9,990 nt of DNA. Origin: Bacillota bacterium (lineage in GTDB: Bacteria; Bacillota; Bacilli; Alicyclobacillales; SLC66). Below, piece after piece: positions 1-7,708 of the stretch. The stretch covers positions 1 through 9,990 of the forward strand of contig JAKACU010000065.1 of assembly GCA_021821185.1 (NCBI GenBank), given 5' to 3'. The position numbers and the translations under genes are program-made. The notes beneath the pieces are model-generated. The model searched no databases. It saw only the letters and a program-made list of their open reading frames with translations, and was not told the DNA's origin. Position 1 is the first letter of the stretch. Each line of letters opens with the position of its first letter.

Positions 1-560
1 TAACACCTTCTCAAGAGGTTGCACGTCGCATCACGCTTTGCTGGGGTGTCTATCCTGTGCTTGCTCGTGAATCAAAAAACATCGATGACATGCTTACGAT
101 TGCTGTCGATGGCGCACTCGCGGCAGGTTATGTACAAAGTGGAGACATCGTTGTGATCACAGCTGGTGTTCCCGTTGGCGAAGCTGGTACGACCAATATG
201 CTCAAGGTGCATACTATTGGCGATGTGATTGTACGAGGCGTTGGTGTTGGCATGAACAGCATTGCAGGTCGCGCGGTTGTAGCAACGAAAGTTGCCGATA
301 TTTTAGCGCGTGTAGAAAAAGGTGATGTTCTTGTCACTTCCTTTACCGACAAAGACATTATGCCCGCCTTTGAAAAGGCTGCGGCTGTGATTACGGAAGA
401 AGGCGGCATTACATCACATGCGGCAGTTGTAGGCTTGTCGCTGGGTATTCCCGTAATCGTTAGCGCTGTAGGTGCAACAAGGCTTGTTCAAGATGGGGAA
501 ATGGTGACGGTAGATGCGGAGCGCGGCTTATTGTATCGCGGGAAGACGCAAGTACTCTAA
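1..560 (+). CDS. pyk: Pyruvate kinase, C-terminal part (5' end outside window)
   Basis: The open frame enters from the window edge (first full codon at 3) and ends at TAA 558-560. Pyruvate kinase transfers phosphate from phosphoenolpyruvate to ADP in the last step of glycolysis, in the cytoplasm. The visible protein starts late in the C (allosteric) domain: TPSQEVARR, CWGVYPVLA and the ITAGVPVGEAGTTN stretch typical of the domain end. It continues into the extra C-terminal domain of Bacillus/Geobacillus-type enzymes, which resembles the PEP-utiliser mobile (phosphohistidine) domain: EEGGITSHAAVVGLSLGIP, then a conserved tail VTVDAERGLLYRG. The TSHAA histidine is retained. A Met-like codon at 57 (GTG) is internal, not a start. 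A terminator-like hairpin follows 30 nt after the stop. Family assignment is essentially certain; the catalytic N-terminal barrel is not in view. Confidence 0.96.
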   Translation, partial: TPSQEVARRITLCWGVYPVLARESKNIDDMLTIAVDGALAAGYVQSGDIVVITAGVPVGEAGTTNMLKVHTIGDVIVRGVGVGMNSIAGRAVVATKVADILARVEKGDVLVTSFTDKDIMPAFEKAAAVITEEGGITSHAAVVGLSLGIPVIVSAVGATRLVQDGEMVTVDAERGLLYRGKTQVL

Positions 561-589
561 GCGCGCGAATGATTTTTTGCTGGGTGGAT

Positions 590-624
590 CCTGCCGATAC
601 GTATCTCGGTAGGGTCTGTTTTTG
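590..624 (+). terminator. Terminator-like hairpin after pyk
   Basis: CCTGCCGA (590-597) pairs with TCGGTAGG (606-613) with one G-U pair around an 8-nt loop, and the pairing can be extended outward through wobble pairs. It is followed by GTCTGTTTTTG, a short U-tract. It fits an intrinsic terminator for pyk, though not a strong one. The next start codon is only 27 nt after the stem, so there is no room for a separate promoter behind it; read-through or attenuation is possible. Confidence 0.55.
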
Positions 625-640
625 TTACGGGGGGAGAAAA

Positions 641-1060
641 ATGGGCATCGTGTCAACAACGCGCATTCAAGTGCGTTATCGGGAAACCGATCAAATGGCA
701 GTAGCATGGCATGGTAATTATATCGAATGGTTCGAGATTGGCCGATTGGATTGGTGGCGTGAGCAAGGACTTTCCTATAAGGACGTTGAAAATCGGGGTA
801 TCTTATTGCCTGTTCTTAAAGTGACTTGCGATTATCATCTTGCGTCGCACTTTGATGAAATTCTTTTTGTACAAGTGAGGTTGACTGAGTACAATGGGTT
901 TCGGATGGTCTTCTCGTACACCATCACACGTGCTGACGATGGTGCCTTGATCGCAAGTGGACAAACAGAGCACGTAACGACGGATCGCGACATGCACCCC
1001 GTTCGATTGCATCGAAAATTACCTGATGTGCATGCGGTGTTGCAACTTGCAAAAGACTGA
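641..1060 (+). CDS. YbgC-like hot-dog fold acyl-CoA thioesterase
   Basis: A 139-residue cytoplasmic protein of the 4-hydroxybenzoyl-CoA thioesterase (4HBT) family, which hydrolyses acyl-CoA thioesters. The N-terminal signature is clear: VRYRETDQM, then AWHGNYIEWFEIGRLDWWR, with the catalytic-type aspartate in ETDQM and the H-x-x-Y-x-x-W-F-E pattern on the central helix. The length fits the 130-150-residue family. I chose ATG 641 because GGGGGGAG (629-636) stands 4 nt before it; an upstream in-frame ATG at 569 would add 24 residues encoded across the terminator-like hairpin and is unlikely. The 3' end overlaps the next gene by about 35 nt if that gene starts at 1026, suggesting translational coupling. 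The substrate cannot be told from sequence; a role in fatty acyl-CoA or aromatic-CoA housekeeping would be a guess. Confidence 0.87.
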   Translation: MGIVSTTRIQVRYRETDQMAVAWHGNYIEWFEIGRLDWWREQGLSYKDVENRGILLPVLKVTCDYHLASHFDEILFVQVRLTEYNGFRMVFSYTITRADDGALIASGQTEHVTTDRDMHPVRLHRKLPDVHAVLQLAKD

Positions 1061-1931
1061 ATCGCGGCAGTATGGTCCCTATGTGTATTTGGGGTTGTCG
1101 GTTATCGCAGTTTCTTTTGCCTCTCTTTTTGTCACTCTTACGACGGCGCCGCCTGCTATCACAGCCATGTACCGTATGGTGGTTACTGCTGTCTTGCTGG
1201 CGCCATTGGTGCGAAAAACCTTGTGGTCGTCACTTCGATCACTTTCGTTTAGGCAAAAGTTTGGGTTGCTCTTAAGTGGGTTCTTTCTTGCTTTGCATTT
1301 TCTTTTTTGGATGACATCCGTCTTTTATACCTCAATCGCCAGCGCAACGTTGCTGTTGGCGTTTCAACCGATATTTGCGTTGATTTTTGAGCGCATCCTC
1401 TTTCGCTATCGTATCAGACCATCCCTTTGGGCTTACGTCGCGATGGCAATTTTCGGTACAGCCATTATCGGCTGGCATGACTTGCGCGTAGGCCATATGG
1501 TTTTACTAGGTGATCTTTTATCCTTAGTCAGCGCTAGCGCGAGTGCATTGTATATGGTGGCGGGGTCTGGTTTGCGCAAACACTTGTCAGCTAACGAGTA
1601 CAACGTCAGCGTTTTTTTCCTAGCCGCTGTGGCCCTTTTTGTCTATAGTCTATGCCGCGGGTATTCGTTCATTGGCCTGTCTATGAAAGACGTCTCCATG
1701 ACGCTGTTACTTGTGCTTGTGCCGACAGTGTTTGGGCATGCTGTGTTTAATGCGTTACTTAAACATCTAAAAGCATCCACGATATCGATGTCGATTATTG
1801 GGGAACCGATCGTTGCCACGTTACTCGCTTATGTCTTTTTGCACCAGGCTCTGTCGTTATGGTGGTTTGTGGGCGCCACAGTTTTGTTATTGTCCATCAT
1901 TCTATTTTTGCGTGATCGTACCACACAGTGA
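1026..1931 (+). CDS. EamA/DMT-superfamily membrane transporter
   Basis: A very hydrophobic protein of about 300 residues with roughly ten predicted membrane helices, the normal size and layout of two tandem EamA repeats (drug/metabolite transporter superfamily, often amino-acid or metabolite exporters). Repeat 1 shows APPAITAMYRM and SIASATLLLAFQPIFALIFE; repeat 2 shows STISMSIIGEPIVATLLAYV followed by a last helix and a basic tail (LRDRTTQ). The start is uncertain: ATG 1026 and ATG 1032 lie inside the thioesterase gene without a clear Shine-Dalgarno and would give an odd cysteine-rich MCMRCC start; TTG 1047, with a weak GCGGTG before it, gives a more usual N-terminus and is a real alternative. 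The gene is probably co-transcribed and translationally coupled with the thioesterase. The substrate is unknown. A perfect 12-bp hairpin covers its stop codon. Confidence 0.88.
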   Translation: MCMRCCNLQKTESRQYGPYVYLGLSVIAVSFASLFVTLTTAPPAITAMYRMVVTAVLLAPLVRKTLWSSLRSLSFRQKFGLLLSGFFLALHFLFWMTSVFYTSIASATLLLAFQPIFALIFERILFRYRIRPSLWAYVAMAIFGTAIIGWHDLRVGHMVLLGDLLSLVSASASALYMVAGSGLRKHLSANEYNVSVFFLAAVALFVYSLCRGYSFIGLSMKDVSMTLLLVLVPTVFGHAVFNALLKHLKASTISMSIIGEPIVATLLAYVFLHQALSLWWFVGATVLLLSIILFLRDRTTQ

Positions 1932-1951
1932 AACGACGGTTCACTGTGTGG
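1921..1951 (+). terminator. Perfect 12-bp hairpin across the transporter stop codon
   Basis: CCACACAGTGAA (1921-1932) pairs perfectly with TTCACTGTGTGG (1940-1951) around a 7-nt loop. The stop codon TGA (1929-1931) lies in the 5' arm. The downstream sequence is AAAATTTGATTG, a poor U-tract, so it is not a textbook intrinsic terminator. It may still act as a 3' transcript-stabilising or pausing structure, or as an operator upstream of the icd promoter. I label it terminator for position only. Confidence 0.45.
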
Positions 1952-1960
1952 AAAATTTGA

Positions 1961-1989
1961 TTGCCCAAGCTGTTGGCCTATGGTATCAT
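1961..1989 (+). promoter_or_regulatory. Predicted sigma-A promoter of icd (extended -10)
   Basis: TTGCCC (1961-1966) and TATCAT (1984-1989) are separated by 17 nt, and TGG directly precedes the -10 hexamer, giving the extended -10 form TGGTATCAT. The predicted transcription start is about 30 nt before the icd start codon. The preceding hairpin (1921-1951) separates this unit from the upstream transporter. Confidence 0.55.
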
Positions 1990-2026
1990 GAACGCAGGAT
2001 TTTGTCGTTAACATGGAGGGGAACCT

Positions 2027-3322
2027 ATGAGTTTGTTTGAGAAATTAGACATGCCTGTAACAGGTGAGAAGATCGATATGGGAAGTGACGGTCTCAACGT
2101 TCCGGATCATCCTATTGTGCCGTTTATTGAAGGAGACGGAATTGGCCGTGACATCTGGCGTGCTTCACAGCGGGTGCTTGATGCCGCAGTGGAAAAAAGT
2201 TACGGTGGTAAGCGTAAGATCGCTTGGTTTGAAGTATTTGCCGGCGAGAAAGCGTATAACAAGTTTGGTGAATGGTTACCTAACGATACATTGGTTGCCT
2301 TGCGCGAGTACTTGGTAAGCATTAAAGGCCCACTTACCACGCCGATTGGTGGCGGTATTCGCAGTTTGAATGTGGCCCTTCGTCAGGAACTGGACCTTTA
2401 TGTGTGCTTACGTCCTGTGCGGTATTTTGAAGGTGTTCCTTCCCCTGTAAAGCATCCTGAACTTGTTGATATGGTGATATTTCGCGAGAATGCAGAAGAT
2501 ATCTATGCTGGCATTGAGTGGTCAGCAGGCACAGCCGAAGTGCAAAAAGTCATTCAATTTTTGCAGCAAGAAATGGGCGTCAAAAAAATCCGCTTCCCGG
2601 AAACGTCAGGGATTGGCATCAAACCTGTCTCGCAAGAAGGAACGGAGAGATTGGTTCGCGCTGCCATCGAGTATGCGATCGCGCATCAACGCAAAAGCGT
2701 CACGCTTGTACACAAAGGCAATATCATGAAGTTTACCGAAGGTGCTTTCAAAAACTGGGGTTATGCCCTTGCCGAACGTGAGTTCGGGGATCGCGTCTTT
2801 ACTTGGAATGAATACGATCGTATCAAAGATGAGTCGGGTTCTGATGCGGCCGATAAAGCGCAAAAAGATGCTGTAGCACAAGGTAAGATTGTCGTAAAAG
2901 ATACCATCGCTGATATCTTCTTGCAACAAATTTTGACACGTCCTGCGGAATTTGATGTCGTAGCGACGATGAACCTCAACGGCGACTTCATGTCAGACGC
3001 TTTGGCTGCACAAGTAGGTGGAATTGGTATTGCACCTGGTGCCAATATCAATTACGTGACAGGTCATGCTGTATTTGAAGCGACGCATGGCACTGCGCCA
3101 AAGTATGCTGATCTTGATAAAGTCAATCCTGGTTCTGTAATTTTGTCAGGTGTCATGATGCTCGAACACATGGGCTGGCAAGAAGCGGCAGATAGCATCG
3201 TTAAAGCACTTGAAACGACGATCAATCAAAAAGTAGTCACGTATGATTTTGCGCGTTTAATGGAAGGTGCAAAAGAGGTTAAGACTTCGGAATTTGCGGA
3301 CGCCTTAATTTCTAATCTGTAA
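2027..3322 (+). CDS. icd: NADP-dependent isocitrate dehydrogenase
   Basis: Icd oxidatively decarboxylates isocitrate to 2-oxoglutarate in the TCA cycle, making NADPH, as a cytoplasmic homodimer. The 431-residue length fits the bacterial NADP type. Landmarks in order: [13 protein letters not shown] (about 32-44); [17 protein letters not shown] (104-120) with the isocitrate-binding serine at 113; [31 protein letters not shown], with the lysine of the active site; [18 protein letters not shown], metal-binding aspartates; and [18 protein letters not shown] with K359 and Y360, the residues that select NADP in the E. coli enzyme. ATG 2027 is set by GGAGGGG (2015-2021) 5 nt upstream. It has its own promoter and terminator, so it appears monocistronic, unlike B. 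subtilis where icd lies between citZ and mdh. Neither citrate synthase nor malate dehydrogenase is in the window. Confidence 0.98.
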   Translation: MSLFEKLDMPVTGEKIDMGSDGLNVPDHPIVPFIEGDGIGRDIWRASQRVLDAAVEKSYGGKRKIAWFEVFAGEKAYNKFGEWLPNDTLVALREYLVSIKGPLTTPIGGGIRSLNVALRQELDLYVCLRPVRYFEGVPSPVKHPELVDMVIFRENAEDIYAGIEWSAGTAEVQKVIQFLQQEMGVKKIRFPETSGIGIKPVSQEGTERLVRAAIEYAIAHQRKSVTLVHKGNIMKFTEGAFKNWGYALAEREFGDRVFTWNEYDRIKDESGSDAADKAQKDAVAQGKIVVKDTIADIFLQQILTRPAEFDVVATMNLNGDFMSDALAAQVGGIGIAPGANINYVTGHAVFEATHGTAPKYADLDKVNPGSVILSGVMMLEHMGWQEAADSIVKALETTINQKVVTYDFARLMEGAKEVKTSEFADALISNL

Positions 3323-3341
3323 AATTCTCCTTATCACCCAC

Positions 3342-3388
3342 AAAGCAGACGAGATGCCCTGTGCATTTCGTCTGCTTTTGCCGTTTTT
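3342..3388 (+). terminator. Strong intrinsic terminator of icd
   Basis: AAAGCAGACGAGATGC (3342-3357) pairs with GCATTTCGTCTGCTTT (3363-3378) over 16 bp with one G-U pair and a 5-nt loop. The 3' arm runs into TTTT and a second T-run follows (3384-3388). It begins 19 nt after the icd stop codon. Confidence 0.88.
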
Positions 3389-3402
3389 AGATATGGTACA
3401 AT
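3375..3402 (+). promoter_or_regulatory. Predicted promoter of the polA operon (extended -10)
   Basis: TGGTACAAT (3394-3402) is an extended -10 element of the same form as that before icd. No good -35 hexamer is present at the right spacing (CTTTTG at 3375-3380, 16 nt away, is the nearest), so recognition would rest on the extended -10. Any -35 contacts fall inside the U-tract of the icd terminator, so the two signals are stacked. Confidence 0.5.
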
Positions 3403-3438
3403 ACAGCAGAAGAATGATCCAGGAAGGGACAGGCAGGC

Positions 3439-6129
3439 ATGGCGAAAAAACTGCTTTTGATTGACGGTAACAGTGTGTTGTATCGAGCGTTTTACGGCCT
3501 ACCGCTGCTCTCAACGTCTAAAGGGCTTTATACGAATGCAGTGTATGGATTTTCTATGATGCTTTTACACCTTTTAAAAGAAGAACGCCCTACGCATATC
3601 GTGGTGGCCTTTGATAAAGGCAAAGCGACATTTCGACATCAGCAATTTGCTGAATATAAAGGTAAACGACAAGCAACTCCACCTGAGATGATTGGGCAAT
3701 TTCAATTGGCGCGCGATATACTTACACATTTTGGCGTTCGCTATCTGGAAGACGATCGTTATGAAGCGGACGATATCATTGGCACCTTATCGATGATGGC
3801 GGAAGAAGTTGAGGATGAGTATGAGGTCGTCGTCATTTCCGGTGATAAGGATCTTTTGCAGCTAGTATCCCCACGTGTGACGACTTGCCTTACAAAAAAA
3901 GGAACGACTGATTTGGTTCGCTATGATCCAGCCTTGGTGCGTGAACGATTTTCGTTGGATCCTTTACAAATCATTGATCTCAAGGGTTTAATGGGTGATC
4001 CGTCTGACAACATTCCTGGAGTGCCAGGTGTGGGGGAAAAAACGGCGATCAAGTTATTGACCCAATATCCTTCTGTCGAAGAGGTGCTTGCCCATATCGA
4101 TGAGATCTCTGGTACGAAACTTCGTGAGAAGTTGCAGGATAATCGTGATCAAGCATTGCTGTCAAAGCACTTGGCTACGATTATTCGCGATGCCTCGTTG
4201 GCGGTGGGACTTGATGAACTTCATTTCACGGGGTATGACGTGAGTGTATTGGCGCAAGCGTTTCGGGAACTCGAGTTTAAAGCCTTGGCTGATCGTCTAC
4301 AGCCTTATCGTGTGGAAGATGGTTTGGTAGTTGAAGCTACACAAGAGGTGTCCCAGATCGAACCGCCAGACGTACGTGAGGTGTTACCTGCAGATCTTTC
4401 GGATGAGCTAAAGATGATCAAGGAACAAGCGGTACTTCTGATGGTCATCGATGGCGATTACCAGACAGGGACATTGCAAGGGTTCGTCATTGCCCATGCG
4501 AGAGGAACGCTTTTTGTTCCGTATACCCACTTGAGTGTACAACAGGATCAACCAGCATGGGATGCCTTAGCGGCTTTTTTGCAGGATGAATCGCTACAAA
4601 AGATCGTCTTTGACAGTAAGGCATGGCTCGTGCGATTAACGCAAGAAGCTATTATCAAGAGCCCAGTGGATGGATTTTCGCGCGTCTTTGACACGCTTTT
4701 AGCCATGTACCTTACGCATGCTTCAGATGGTGAGCCTGCTTTATTCGATGTCGTTACGAGCATCGATACAACTTTTATGTTGCCTGAGCCACTACGAATT
4801 GCCCTCATCAAGGGTGGACCGCAACAGGTCTCTACGCTTGCGGCGTGTGCTACAGCGTTATATACATCTTGGAGAACTTTAGCGAAACAGCTTGAGGAAC
4901 AACATCTAGGTACGTTATACGAAGACGTAGAGATTCCCTTAGCAATTGTACTTGCTGAACTTGAAGTCTACGGGGTTCGACTAGACACTGACCGATTGTC
5001 AGCGATCGGTAGTGAATTGATGGACAAAATCAAGACACTTACCAAGAAGATCTATACGCTAGCCGGATCTGAATTTAATATTAACTCGACAAAGCAGTTG
5101 GGTGAGGTGCTTTTTGAGAAAATGGGCTTGCCCCCAGTCAAAAAGACGAAAACCGGGTACTCAACAAGCGCCGATGTGCTTGAAAAATTAGCGCCGCAAA
5201 GCGAAATTGTCTCGTTTATTCTTGAATATCGACAGTTGGCCAAACTTCAATCCACCTATATCGAAGGGTTGTTACGCGTCGTGCGTATGCCAGAATCTCG
5301 GGTTCATACTTCATTTCACCAGGCGATGGCGGCGACGGGCAGACTATCAAGCGCTGAACCCAATCTGCAAAATATCCCGATTCGGATGGAAGAAGGCAGA
5401 CGACTTCGTCAGGCGTTTGTACCGACGTATGATGATTGGCTGATTTTATCCGCAGACTATTCGCAAGTCGAATTGCGCATCTTGGCTCATTTGTGCCAGG
5501 ATGAGGCCTTGATCGATGCCTTTTTGCGTGATATGGATATTCATACGCGCACCGCAAGCGATGTATTTGAGGTGCCGCCAGAAGAAGTGACGTCCTTGAT
5601 GAGGCGCCAAGCCAAAGCAGTAAATTTCGGGATCATTTATGGCATTAGCGATTATGGATTATCGCAAAATCTCAATATCTCTCGCGCTCATGCAGGTGTC
5701 TTTATTCAAAATTACTTTGATAAGTTTCCTGGTGTTAAACGGTACATGGATCTATCTGTCGAACGCGCTAAAGAACTTGGCTATGCTGAGACGGTGATGG
5801 GACGAAGGCGTTATCTATCAACGATTCACAGCCGCAACTTTAATGAGCGAAGTTTTGCTGAGCGGACAGCCATGAATACCCCGATTCAAGGTACTGCAGC
5901 TGATATTATTAAAGTAGCTATGGTACGTCTTGGTGATGTACTAAGGACGACCGGTATGAAAAGTAAAATGTTGCTTCAAGTGCATGATGAACTGATCTTC
6001 GAATGCCCACAAGAAGAACTTGCCCAACTTAAGGAACTTGTACGGCAGGAAATGGAGGGTGCTGTCTCGCTAACCGTTCCCTTGAAGGTTGATATGCATG
6101 AAGGGCCGACATGGTATGAAGCGAAGTAA
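3439..6129 (+). CDS. polA: DNA polymerase I
   Basis: PolA fills gaps and removes RNA primers during lagging-strand maturation and excision repair. The 896-residue length fits Bacillus-type Pol I. Residues about 1-290 are the 5'-3' nuclease domain: LLLIDGNSVLYRAFYG, VAFDKGKATFRH, DDRYEADDIIGT, ISGDKDLLQLV and the helix-hairpin-helix stretch GDPSDNIPGVPGVGEKTA. Residues about 300-490 form the vestigial 3'-5' exonuclease domain: the DxE of motif I is missing (VIDGDYQTG around 338) and no Y-x3-D motif III is seen, so proofreading is predicted absent, as in B. stearothermophilus Pol I. Residues about 510-896 are the polymerase: TGRLSSAEPNLQNIPIR, motif A SADYSQVELR (D673), motif B RRQAKAVNFGIIYG, motif C QVHDELIF (H849-D850). 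ATG 3439 has AGGAAGGG about 10 nt upstream. First gene of the operon with mutM, coaE and the transglycosylase. Confidence 0.98.
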   Translation: MAKKLLLIDGNSVLYRAFYGLPLLSTSKGLYTNAVYGFSMMLLHLLKEERPTHIVVAFDKGKATFRHQQFAEYKGKRQATPPEMIGQFQLARDILTHFGVRYLEDDRYEADDIIGTLSMMAEEVEDEYEVVVISGDKDLLQLVSPRVTTCLTKKGTTDLVRYDPALVRERFSLDPLQIIDLKGLMGDPSDNIPGVPGVGEKTAIKLLTQYPSVEEVLAHIDEISGTKLREKLQDNRDQALLSKHLATIIRDASLAVGLDELHFTGYDVSVLAQAFRELEFKALADRLQPYRVEDGLVVEATQEVSQIEPPDVREVLPADLSDELKMIKEQAVLLMVIDGDYQTGTLQGFVIAHARGTLFVPYTHLSVQQDQPAWDALAAFLQDESLQKIVFDSKAWLVRLTQEAIIKSPVDGFSRVFDTLLAMYLTHASDGEPALFDVVTSIDTTFMLPEPLRIALIKGGPQQVSTLAACATALYTSWRTLAKQLEEQHLGTLYEDVEIPLAIVLAELEVYGVRLDTDRLSAIGSELMDKIKTLTKKIYTLAGSEFNINSTKQLGEVLFEKMGLPPVKKTKTGYSTSADVLEKLAPQSEIVSFILEYRQLAKLQSTYIEGLLRVVRMPESRVHTSFHQAMAATGRLSSAEPNLQNIPIRMEEGRRLRQAFVPTYDDWLILSADYSQVELRILAHLCQDEALIDAFLRDMDIHTRTASDVFEVPPEEVTSLMRRQAKAVNFGIIYGISDYGLSQNLNISRAHAGVFIQNYFDKFPGVKRYMDLSVERAKELGYAETVMGRRRYLSTIHSRNFNERSFAERTAMNTPIQGTAADIIKVAMVRLGDVLRTTGMKSKMLLQVHDELIFECPQEELAQLKELVRQEMEGAVSLTVPLKVDMHEGPTWYEAK

Positions 6130-6156
6130 TGATCAATCACTGGAAGGTGAGGTTCC

Positions 6157-7017
6157 TTGCCTGAATTACCCGAGGTAGAAACGGTGCGTCGCAGTCTTGA
6201 AGCACTCACGGTGGGCCGTGTGATCGATCATGTCGACGTTCGCCTTTTGCGCATCTTGCGGCAACCAGGTCTTGATGAGTTTGTGTCAAGATTGCAAGGC
6301 GCGCGTATCGAAGCAATATCGCGACGAGGCAAGTACCTCTTGTTTGACCTTGGTGATGATGTGCTTATCGCTCATCTGCGAATGGAGGGGCGCTTTGGGC
6401 TCTATGCCATTGATGACCCGATACTTTTGCATACGCACGTAATTTTCCACTTTAGGGATAACATGGATCTGCGATATCATGATGTTCGACAATTTGGTAC
6501 GATGGATTTGTTAGTAAAAAGCGATATCGAAAAGTTTGCGCCGCTAAGCTCTTTAGGTCTGGAACCTTTAGATGCTAACTTTACGGCATCCTATCTTGAA
6601 GAAAAATTTCGGGCGAGGCGCGCACCCATCAAAGCTGTACTTCTTGATCAAGGTGTGGTGGCTGGCTTAGGTAATATCTATGTTGATGAAATCTTGTTTG
6701 CTGCACAGATTCATCCAGAGCGAATGGCAAATAAGCTGTCATTGAAAGATCTAACACGCATTGTAGATGCATGTGTCGAGATTATACAACATGCAATTCG
6801 CCTAGGCGGAAGCTCGATCAAATCGTATGTCAACGGATATGGGCAACCAGGTTCTTTTCAACACACTTTGCGCGTGTACGGCAGACAGGGGCAACCTTGC
6901 GTGCGTTGTGGTGACGCTATCCGTAAAGGGCGTGTGGCAGGCCGCGGAACCCATGTGTGCTTATCGTGTCAAAAGCCACCGCGAACAGCTAAAATTCGAT
7001 GGGTGGCATCCACATGA
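6157..7017 (+). CDS. mutM: Formamidopyrimidine-DNA glycosylase (Fpg/MutM)
   Basis: MutM excises 8-oxoguanine and other oxidised purines and cuts the abasic site by beta,delta-elimination. The 286-residue product starts PELPEVETVRR after the initiator: Pro2 is the Schiff-base nucleophile and Glu3 the general acid. Lys59 (RRGKYLLFDL) matches the essential lysine near position 57 in E. coli. The helix-two-turn-helix region reads LLDQGVVAGLGNIYVDEILF. The C-terminal zinc finger has C248-x2-C251 and C268-x2-C271 with R263 in GRGTHVC. Start is TTG at 6157, fixed by the required Pro2 and by GGAAGGTGAGG (6142-6152). It lies 27 nt after polA and its TGA overlaps the coaE ATG, so the genes are co-transcribed. 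Confidence 0.97.
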   Translation: MPELPEVETVRRSLEALTVGRVIDHVDVRLLRILRQPGLDEFVSRLQGARIEAISRRGKYLLFDLGDDVLIAHLRMEGRFGLYAIDDPILLHTHVIFHFRDNMDLRYHDVRQFGTMDLLVKSDIEKFAPLSSLGLEPLDANFTASYLEEKFRARRAPIKAVLLDQGVVAGLGNIYVDEILFAAQIHPERMANKLSLKDLTRIVDACVEIIQHAIRLGGSSIKSYVNGYGQPGSFQHTLRVYGRQGQPCVRCGDAIRKGRVAGRGTHVCLSCQKPPRTAKIRWVAST

Positions 7018-7676
7018 TCGTTGGACTCAGTGGTGGGATCGCTAGTGGGAAAAGTACGTTTAGTTCCTACTTGCAAGAGACAGGTTTGTATGTGATTGAT
7101 GCTGATCATGTAGCACGCGATGTGGTGGCGCCAAACACCGAAGGTCTTGCACAGATCATCGATACGTTTGGTGCGGACTTTTTGTTGCCAGATGGACAGC
7201 TTGATCGGGCAAAACTTGGACAAGTCATCTTTTCGGATGCTGCCTTACGCGATACATTGAATCATATTGTCCACCCGTTAGTACGGGAATACATGTGGGG
7301 ACAGGCTCGAGCATATGTAGAAGGTAGACCAGAACGAATTGTCGTGTTGGACATACCGCTACTTTTTGAGAGTGGCCTTCAGCAGTTAGCCGATGTGACG
7401 GTCCTTATCTATGCTACACGCGATCAGCAATTGCTACGACTCATGGCGCGTAACGCGATGACAAAAGATGAGGCCTTGCGTCGTATCCATGCACAGATGC
7501 CAATCGAGGACAAACGTAGACTGGCCGATTGGGTTGTATGCAACACGGGAGACACCCAGAATGCGCTGCGCGAAGCTAAAGATTTGCACGATCGGCTTGT
7601 CCAACTGGTACAACTTGGTGTGATGCCCGATGGTGGGTTTGATCGTGGCGTTGTGAGACGTGAGACAATTGACTGA
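7014..7676 (+). CDS. coaE: Dephospho-CoA kinase
   Basis: CoaE phosphorylates the 3' hydroxyl of dephospho-CoA with ATP, the last step of coenzyme A synthesis. The N-terminus carries the P-loop GLSGGIASGKST (G7-x4-G12-K13-S14), followed by DADHVARDVV, the conserved substrate-side motif, and DIPLLFESGL, another family hallmark. The 220-residue length is usual for the family. I chose ATG 7014, which overlaps the mutM stop as ATGA and has GGGTGG (7001-7006) about 7 nt upstream; ATG 6999 would add five residues and has no better ribosome site. Placement directly after mutM resembles the polA-mutM-(ytaF)-coaE order of B. subtilis, here without ytaF. The C-terminal tail after about residue 195 is poorly conserved. 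Confidence 0.95.
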   Translation: MIVGLSGGIASGKSTFSSYLQETGLYVIDADHVARDVVAPNTEGLAQIIDTFGADFLLPDGQLDRAKLGQVIFSDAALRDTLNHIVHPLVREYMWGQARAYVEGRPERIVVLDIPLLFESGLQQLADVTVLIYATRDQQLLRLMARNAMTKDEALRRIHAQMPIEDKRRLADWVVCNTGDTQNALREAKDLHDRLVQLVQLGVMPDGGFDRGVVRRETID

Positions 7677-7708
7677 AAGTTATTTTTTGTTAACAAAGAG
7701 GTGAGGTT

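Noticed and set aside
569..640. Longer N-terminus for the thioesterase from ATG 569
   Set aside because: It crosses the terminator-like hairpin, has no ribosome site, and adds residues before the conserved domain start.
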